Assembly (NCBI RefSeq): GCF_900156285.1
Contig: NZ_FTNC01000007.1
Location: 90,710-154,709, forward strand
From: Halanaerobium kushneri
Lineage (GTDB): Bacteria > Bacillota > Halanaerobiia > Halanaerobiales > Halanaerobiaceae
Reading direction: 5' to 3'
DNA: 64,000 nucleotides
In this document: positions 58,999 through 64,000 of the stretch, one piece after another
How positions within the stretch are numbered: the first letter of the stretch is position 1
Layout of the letters: each line of letters begins with the position of its first letter
Made by a program: the position numbers and the translations under genes
The notes under the pieces: model-generated
What the model was told of the DNA's origin: nothing
Seen by the model: the letters and a program-made list of their open reading frames with translations, nothing else
Databases searched by the model: none

Positions 58999-60339
58999 GT
59001 GAATCTTTTTGAGAATCAGAATAATAGAGAAAAGAATAATGATCGACCACTGGCTTACAGAATGCGACCTCGTAACCTGGAAGAATTCTATGGTCAACAG
59101 GAAATTGTCGGTGAAAATAAACTTTTAAGTAGAGCTATTAAAGCTGATCGACTGCAGTCTCTAATTTTTTATGGTCCTCCAGGGACAGGGAAAACAAGTC
59201 TGGCTCAGGTAATAGCGAATCAGACTGAAGCAGATTTTGTAAAATTGAATGCAGTAACTTCTGGAGTAAAAGATATTCGCGAAGTTATTAAAAAGGCAAA
59301 ATCTAATCGAAATTTATATAATAAAAAAACCATTCTTTTTATTGACGAAATTCACCGATTTAATAAATCACAACAGGATGCATTGCTGCCTTCAGTAGAA
59401 AATGGGACTGTTATTATGATTGGAGCAACTACTGAAAATCCTTATTTTGAAGTTAATTCACCTCTCCTATCGCGTTCAAGAATTTTTAGGCTGGAAAAAT
59501 TAAATAGTAAACAGGTTTTTTCTATTTTAAATCAGGCCCTTAATGATCAGGAGAGAGGACTGGGAAAACTTAAAGTTAATATTTCAGATAAGGACCTTAA
59601 TTTTATTGCCGAACTTGCAGATGGTGATGCCAGGGTGGCTTTAAATACACTGGAACTTGCAGTTTTAACAACTCCAGCAGATAAAGATGGTGTAATTAAA
59701 CTTGATCAAGAAATAATAGAAGAATCAATGCAGAAAAAAATTCTTAATTATGACCGCTCAGGTGATAATCATTATGATATTATTTCAGCATTTATTAAAA
59801 GTATGCGCGGTTCGGACCCTGATGCAGCAATTTACTGGCTGGCAAGGATGATTGTTAGTGGTGAGGACCCCAAATTTATAGCTAGAAGGGTAGTAATACA
59901 TGCAGCAGAAGATGTTGGTATGGCAGATCCAACTGCTCTAATAATAGCTGAATCCGCAGCTAGAGCAGTGGAGCAGATTGGATTTCCAGAGGCAAAAATA
60001 CCACTGGCTGAAGCAGTAATTTATATAGCAACTGCTCCCAAAAGTAATTCAGTTGTTAAGGCAATTAATAGCGCTGTAGAATTTGTAGAAAATAATAGAG
60101 CGGGGGATGTCCCTCCTCATCTTAAAGATAGTCATTATGCAGGTGCTTCTGAGTTGGGACATGGACTTAATTATAAATATCCTCACAATTATTCTAAAAA
60201 TTATGTTGACCAAAACTATCTACCTGATGATATGCAGAATCTTTCTTTTTATGAACCCGGTAAAATGGGTCGAGAAAAAAAGACAGCCCAATTTTTAGAT
60301 TATTTAAAAAACAATACTGAGTCAGAGGATGATAAATAG
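58999..60339 (+). CDS. rarA: Replication-associated recombination protein A (RarA/MgsA)
   Basis: AAA+ ATPase acting at stalled forks. It starts with NLFENQNN and PLAYRMRPRNLEEFYGQQE, then Walker A GPPGTGKTSLA, Walker [20 protein letters not shown], sensor IGATTENPYFEVNSPLLSRS, and the tetramerisation domain with RMIVSGEDPKFIARR and LKDSHY. Start GTG 58999 follows AGAGGTGAG; the frame is open from a TTG at 58972 inside the previous gene. The product has 446 residues. It shares one base with yigZ (TAGTG). Confidence 0.96.
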   Translation: MNLFENQNNREKNNDRPLAYRMRPRNLEEFYGQQEIVGENKLLSRAIKADRLQSLIFYGPPGTGKTSLAQVIANQTEADFVKLNAVTSGVKDIREVIKKAKSNRNLYNKKTILFIDEIHRFNKSQQDALLPSVENGTVIMIGATTENPYFEVNSPLLSRSRIFRLEKLNSKQVFSILNQALNDQERGLGKLKVNISDKDLNFIAELADGDARVALNTLELAVLTTPADKDGVIKLDQEIIEESMQKKILNYDRSGDNHYDIISAFIKSMRGSDPDAAIYWLARMIVSGEDPKFIARRVVIHAAEDVGMADPTALIIAESAARAVEQIGFPEAKIPLAEAVIYIATAPKSNSVVKAINSAVEFVENNRAGDVPPHLKDSHYAGASELGHGLNYKYPHNYSKNYVDQNYLPDDMQNLSFYEPGKMGREKKTAQFLDYLKNNTESEDDK

Positions 60340-60974
60340 TGGCCAGACTAAAAAAAGGACCTTCTAAAAATATGGAGGTCAGAAATCAGGTTAAAGATAG
60401 TAAATTTTATGGGAGCATATTCTCGGTTGAAAATAGAAAAGAGGCTGAAAACAGAATTAAAGAAATTAAAAACAAATATCCAGATGCCAGTCATAATGTT
60501 TCAGCTTTTAGAGTCGAAAATACTGAATTAGACCAGGATCCGATTGAATTTTTTGATGATGATGGTGAGCCTTCTGGTTCTTCTGGTCCTCCAGTATTGG
60601 AGGCTATCAAGGGAGAAAACTTGATTAACACAGTAATAATTGTTACTCGTTATTTTGGGGGAACTAAACTAGGGATTGGTGGTTTAATTAGAGCTTATGG
60701 TGATACAGCTAGACTGGCAATTAAAGAAGCAGGTATAGAGACTTTAAATGAGTATTACTTAATTGAGGTTAAAAGTTCTTTTGAAAAACTTGGTACTGTA
60801 CTTGGACAATTAGAATCATTTAAAGCAGATATTAAAAACACTGAGTATACAAATACTGGAGCAGCTGTTAAAGCAGTCATTTCAACAGATATTAAGAATC
60901 ATCTTAAAAAAATATTGAGGGAAAAGACCGCTGCTGATTGTGATTTTGAAATAATAAAAAGTGTTTTTAAATAA
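60339..60974 (+). CDS. yigZ: YigZ/IMPACT family protein
   Basis: Member of the UPF0029/IMPACT family, whose eukaryotic relatives modulate Gcn2; the bacterial function is unknown. The N-terminal domain shows KFYGSIFSVENRKEAENRI, FFDDDGEPSGSSGPPVLEAI and TRYFGGTKLGIGGLIRAYGD; a C-terminal DUF1949 domain (about 140-211) follows. It has 211 residues with a GTG start that overlaps the rarA stop codon by one base. Confidence 0.93.
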   Translation: MARLKKGPSKNMEVRNQVKDSKFYGSIFSVENRKEAENRIKEIKNKYPDASHNVSAFRVENTELDQDPIEFFDDDGEPSGSSGPPVLEAIKGENLINTVIIVTRYFGGTKLGIGGLIRAYGDTARLAIKEAGIETLNEYYLIEVKSSFEKLGTVLGQLESFKADIKNTEYTNTGAAVKAVISTDIKNHLKKILREKTAADCDFEIIKSVFK

Positions 60975-60999
60975 TCTTGATCTATTTGGGAAAGCAGTA

Positions 61000-61028
61000 T
61001 TGACAGTATTTTAATCATATGTTAAAAT
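61000..61028 (+). promoter_or_regulatory. sigma-A promoter of the iscR-nifS-mnmA operon
   Basis: TTGACA (61000-61005), 17-base spacer and TAAAAT (61023-61028), 46 bases before the Rrf2 gene. The inverted repeat described separately overlaps spacer and -10 box. Confidence 0.75.
61008..61028. promoter_or_regulatory. Candidate operator of the IscR-like regulator
   Basis: ATTTTAA (61008-61014) and TTAAAAT (61022-61028) are exact inverted repeats around TCATATG. The second arm covers the -10 box, so a bound dimer would block RNA polymerase. Assignment to the downstream regulator is inference. Confidence 0.4.
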
Positions 61029-61074
61029 TAATTGAAAGTTGATAATTGAAGTCAAGTTTATACGAGGTGAAAAT

Positions 61075-61533
61075 ATGAGAGTATCAACTAAAGGAAGATA
61101 TGGTCTTAGAGCAATGGTCGATCTGGCAGAAAATGAGGAAGGTAAAGCAATTCCCATTCGTGAAATTTCTGAAAGACAAAATATTTCAGAACAGTATTTG
61201 GAACAATTATTTGCAACATTAAGAAAGGCTAAATTAGTAAAAAGTGTTAGAGGAGCTCATGGCGGATATATGCTTAACCATGAACCTGAAGACATAAGTG
61301 TTGCTGATATCTTAACGACTTTAGAAGGTCCAATTGCACCTGTTGATTGTGTAATAGAAGATGATTTTTGTAATTATATTGATAAATGTGTAATTCACGG
61401 CTTATGGGAAGAATTAGCTGATGTAATTAATGAAGTAATTGAAAATATGACCCTGGCTGATTTAAGAGATAAAGCAGTAGCAGAAAAAGAAAGAGAGCAG
61501 CTGGCTAAAAAAGAAAAAATAGAGGCTGGATAA
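61075..61533 (+). CDS. Rrf2-family regulator, IscR-like
   Basis: Winged-helix repressor. It starts MRVSTKGRYGLRAMVDLA, with the HTH in IREISERQNISEQYLEQLF and a wing at VRGAHGGYML. Cys92, Cys99, Cys105 and His108 match in number and near-spacing the [2Fe-2S] ligands of IscR (C-x5-C-x5-C-x2-H), here C-x6-C-x5-C-x2-H. CymR, the Bacillus gene in this position, lacks this cluster, so an iron-sulfur sensor is more likely. ATG 61075 follows GAGGTG. It is followed after one base by a cysteine desulfurase, consistent with control of sulfur or Fe-S supply. The product has 152 residues. Confidence 0.88.
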   Translation: MRVSTKGRYGLRAMVDLAENEEGKAIPIREISERQNISEQYLEQLFATLRKAKLVKSVRGAHGGYMLNHEPEDISVADILTTLEGPIAPVDCVIEDDFCNYIDKCVIHGLWEELADVINEVIENMTLADLRDKAVAEKEREQLAKKEKIEAG

Positions 61534-61534
61534 A

Positions 61535-62689
61535 ATGAACGATATTTATTTCGATCATGCGGCAACAACTCCTATGTTAAAAGAAGTAATTAAAGCCATG
61601 GAGCCTTTTTATAATCAGTCTTTTGCAAACCCAGCTAGTTCTCATCTTAGTGGGCAGAAAGCTGCTGCAGCTCTGGAAGACGCTAGAGAATTAGTAGCAG
61701 AGCTTGTTGGTGCCCAGAAAGCAGAGGAGATTGTTTTTACTGCGGGTGGAACTGAAGCTGATAACCTGGCAATTAAAGGGGTGGCGATGGCCCTCTCTAA
61801 AAAAGGTAAACATATTATTACTTCAAAAATTGAACATCACGCCGTTTTGAAAAGCTGTGAATATTTAGAAAAACATCTGGGCTTTGATATTAGTTATCTT
61901 AATGTGGATCAAAATGGGCTGGTTGATATTGAGGAATTGAAAAATGAAATACGAGAAGATACCATTTTGATTTCAATTATGCTTGCTAATAATGAGATTG
62001 GGACAATTCAACCGATTAAAGAACTGGCTGCTGTTGCCAGTCAAAATGACATTTTATTTCACACAGATGCTGTTCAGGCGGCAGGGCAATTGAAAATAGA
62101 GATTGATGATTTAGGAGTGGATTTACTTTCTCTGTCAGCACATAAATTTAACGGGCCGAAGGGTATTGGGGCTCTTTTTGTACGTAGGGGTGTAGAGTTA
62201 ATCCCTCAGATATCTGGAGGCAGTCAGGAAAGAAAAAGAAGAGCTGGGACAGCTAATTTAGCAGCTGCAGTTGGTATGGGAAAAGCAGCAGAAATTGCAG
62301 TTAAAAACTTGGAAAAAAAAAGAAAGAAATTAATTTCTTTGCGTGATTATTTTATTATTCAACTTCAAGACAGTTTTAATAATTTGAAAATTAATGGACC
62401 TGAATCAGATAGTAGATTACCAGCCAATATAAATGTGTCTTTTAGAGAACTGGATGCGGAGTCAATATTATTTAACTTAAGTTTGAGTAATATTGCAGCT
62501 GCAACTGGTTCAGCCTGTGCTTCTGGTTCGTTAAGTGTTTCTCATGTCTTAAAAGCAATAAACTTAGAAGATGAGTATCTAAAAGGAGCTATTAGATTTT
62601 CTCTGGGGAAGGGTAACACCAGAGAAGAAATAGATTTTGTAATTGATAAATTAAAAGAAATTATTAATAGATTAAATTCATTAAAGTAG
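61535..62689 (+). CDS. Cysteine desulfurase (NifS/IscS type)
   Basis: PLP enzyme that takes sulfur from cysteine for tRNA thiolation and Fe-S assembly. It begins IYFDHAATTPMLKEV; the PLP lysine is in SAHKFNGPKGIG, and the active-site cysteine loop is TGSACASGSLSVSHVL. The 384-residue length and loop fit group I. In Bacillus the same position holds yrvO, the dedicated sulfur donor of mnmA. No iscU is adjacent in this window, supporting a main role with MnmA. Confidence 0.95.
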   Translation: MNDIYFDHAATTPMLKEVIKAMEPFYNQSFANPASSHLSGQKAAAALEDARELVAELVGAQKAEEIVFTAGGTEADNLAIKGVAMALSKKGKHIITSKIEHHAVLKSCEYLEKHLGFDISYLNVDQNGLVDIEELKNEIREDTILISIMLANNEIGTIQPIKELAAVASQNDILFHTDAVQAAGQLKIEIDDLGVDLLSLSAHKFNGPKGIGALFVRRGVELIPQISGGSQERKRRAGTANLAAAVGMGKAAEIAVKNLEKKRKKLISLRDYFIIQLQDSFNNLKINGPESDSRLPANINVSFRELDAESILFNLSLSNIAAATGSACASGSLSVSHVLKAINLEDEYLKGAIRFSLGKGNTREEIDFVIDKLKEIINRLNSLK

Positions 62690-62737
62690 ATCGAGTTAAT
62701 TTGATTAAGAATAAATAAATTTATAAGGGTGTAAGTT

Positions 62738-63820
62738 ATGAAAAAAGTAATGATTGCAATGAGTGGTGGTGTAGATAGTTCGGTAGCTGCTGCTCTCTTA
62801 AAAGAAGAGGGTTATGAAGTTATAGGAGGAACAATGCATATTTTCCCTGATTATGAAGAAGCAACCGACAGAGAAGATCACTGTTGTTCTTACTCTGCAG
62901 TAAGGGATGCAAAAAGAGTTGCGCAAAAACTTAATATACCTCATTTTGTTTTTAACCTGCAGGATGAGTTTCAGGATAAAGTAATCGACTATTTTGTTGA
63001 TGAATACAGTCGGGGAAGAACTCCAAATCCCTGTGTGATGTGTAATAAAGAAATTAAATTTGAAGCTCTGCATAAAAAAGCAATTGAAATCGGTTGTGAT
63101 TATATTGCTAGTGGACATTATGCTAAAATCGAAAAAGAAGATGGACGTTATATCTTAAAAAAAGGTCTAGATGAGAATAAAGATCAGAGCTATATGTTAT
63201 ATGTCTTAAATCAGAAACAATTGAGTCAGACATTATTTCCTTTAAGTGAATATACAAAAGACGAAATTAGAGCAAAAGCTAAAGAACTTGGTTTTGAAAT
63301 TCATAATAAAGCTGAAAGTCAGGAAATTTGTTTTGTGCCTGATGATGATTATGTAAGGTTTTTAGACACAAATTATCCTGACATTTCTAAGGAAGGTCCT
63401 ATTTTAGACAGTGAGGATAACCAGGTTGGAACTCACAATGGTTTATCTCACTATACAATAGGTCAACGAAGAGGTTTGGGAATTTCTATGGGCTACCCAA
63501 TTTATGTTACAAAGCTGGATTATGAAAACAATGCTGTGATAGTTGGAGAGGATAAAGCTGTATTTAGTGATGGCTTAATTGCAGAAGACATTAATTTTAT
63601 TCCTTTTGATAATATTGATGGTCGCATGGAAGTTGAAGCCCAGATTAGATATAACAGTTATCCGGTTAAAGCTTATATTGAAAAATTAGCTAAAAATGAA
63701 TTAAAGGTTGAATTCGAAGAGGCACAAAGAGCTGTTACACCGGGTCAGTCAGTTGTTTTTTATCTTGGTGATCTGGTTCTTGGTGGAGGAATAATTAAAA
63801 AAAGTTTTAAAACCTCTTGA
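62738..63820 (+). CDS. mnmA: tRNA-specific 2-thiouridylase MnmA
   Basis: Forms 2-thiouridine at wobble U34 of tRNA-Lys, -Glu and -Gln with ATP and persulfide sulfur. PP-loop SGGVDSS (9-15), catalytic Cys102 in VMCNKEIKF and Cys198 in SQEICFVPDDD are all present, as is the tRNA-binding loop and a C-terminal beta-barrel ending in GGGIIKKSF. The 360-residue length is normal. The desulfurase just upstream is the expected partner. Its stop codon overlaps the -35 box of the next promoter. Confidence 0.97.
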   Translation: MKKVMIAMSGGVDSSVAAALLKEEGYEVIGGTMHIFPDYEEATDREDHCCSYSAVRDAKRVAQKLNIPHFVFNLQDEFQDKVIDYFVDEYSRGRTPNPCVMCNKEIKFEALHKKAIEIGCDYIASGHYAKIEKEDGRYILKKGLDENKDQSYMLYVLNQKQLSQTLFPLSEYTKDEIRAKAKELGFEIHNKAESQEICFVPDDDYVRFLDTNYPDISKEGPILDSEDNQVGTHNGLSHYTIGQRRGLGISMGYPIYVTKLDYENNAVIVGEDKAVFSDGLIAEDINFIPFDNIDGRMEVEAQIRYNSYPVKAYIEKLAKNELKVEFEEAQRAVTPGQSVVFYLGDLVLGGGIIKKSFKTS

Positions 63821-63845
63821 CAAAGTAAAAAAGCCTTGATATGAT
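63817..63845 (+). promoter_or_regulatory. Tandem rRNA-type promoter P1
   Basis: TTGACA (63817-63822) overlaps the mnmA stop codon; a 17-base spacer leads to TATGAT (63840-63845), preceded by TGA (extended -10). It is followed by AACGTCGC. Spacer and flanks match P2 109 bases downstream. Confidence 0.75.
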
Positions 63846-63896
63846 AATAAACGTCGCACAGAAAGCAAGTTTATTTCTGAGCTTTTCAAGGCTTTT
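63829..63896. repeat. 11-bp inverted repeat between P1 and P2
   Basis: AAAAGCCTTGA (63829-63839, in the P1 spacer) and TCAAGGCTTTT (63886-63896, in the P1 transcript) are exact complements. Significance unknown. Confidence 0.4.
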
Positions 63897-63925
63897 AAGT
63901 TTTCCAAAGTTTTTCTAAAAAGTTC

Positions 63926-63954
63926 TTGACAAAGTGAGGCGGAGTTGATAAGAT
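63926..63954 (+). promoter_or_regulatory. Tandem rRNA-type promoter P2
   Basis: TTGACA (63926-63931), 17-base spacer, TAAGAT (63949-63954) preceded by TGA, then AAATGTCGC. It repeats the layout of P1, including TTGACAAAGT at the -35 and GTCGC after the -10. The rest of the window (to 64000) is an untranslated leader with no gene; an rRNA operon or other stable RNA gene probably begins just beyond the edge. Confidence 0.75.
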
Positions 63955-64000
63955 ATTAAATGTCGCTGAGAAAAAAGGCGGCAGGAAATATAGAAACATT

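Noticed and set aside
62798..63118. 106-codon minus-strand open frame inside mnmA
   Set aside because: Composition is Phe/Ser/Ile-rich, typical of antisense to a coding region, and there is no start context.

Overview
The window is a low-GC (about one third G+C by eye), gene-dense stretch of a Firmicutes-type chromosome. Every protein gene except rpsT is on the + strand. Gene content and order match the core chromosome of Bacillus/Clostridia. Sporulation genes that flank these operons in spore formers (yqfC, yqfD, bofC, spoVB) are not here. I infer a non-sporulating anaerobe of the Halanaerobiales (Halanaerobium-like); this rests on protein style and synteny, not on a database match.

Layout. 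1-2.2 kb: the 3' part of comEC and holA, converging on rpsT (minus strand). 2.8-12.9 kb: lepA-hemW and the heat-shock operon hrcA-grpE-dnaK-dnaJ behind a perfect CIRCE operator, then rsmE and mtaB. 13-31.3 kb: hinT, yqeY, nfeD-floA, an unknown gene, phoH, pgpH, ybeY, a dgkA-PAP2 fusion, a CorC/CNNM protein, a DUF3048 lipoprotein, cdd, era, deoC, recO, glyQS, the PPDK/PEPS regulatory protein and dgt. 31.4-34.3 kb: the macromolecular synthesis pair dnaG-rpoD. 34.4-37.3 kb: a junction zone with one tRNA (CAU anticodon), nif3, RNase P RNA, two tiny overlapping unknown genes and an XRE regulator. 37.3-53.4 kb: yebC, ruvCAB, queA-tgt, yajC-lepB-secD-secF, a UbiB-type kinase, recJ, apt, relA, dtd and an MBL hydrolase. 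53.5-63.8 kb: a membrane-anchored SurA_N/TPR protein, hisS-aspS, 6S RNA, 5-formyl-THF cyclo-ligase, rarA, yigZ, then an IscR-like regulator, a NifS/IscS desulfurase and mnmA. The last 180 bases hold two near-identical tandem sigma-A promoters of the kind that drive rRNA operons.

The genes serve translation (LepA, S20, GlyRS, HisRS, AspRS, tRNA modification, RNase P), protein quality control and export (DnaKJ/GrpE, NfeD/FloA, SecDF/YajC/LepB), replication and repair (HolA, DnaG, RuvABC, RecO, RecJ, RarA), transcription control (sigma-A, HrcA, 6S RNA, IscR-like) and nucleotide second messengers (PgpH for c-di-AMP, RelA for (p)ppGpp). I see no mobile element, CRISPR array, prophage or defence island. 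The least explained parts are the two small genes after rnpB, the gene after floA, the SurA-like/TPR protein, and several unassigned regulatory palindromes.
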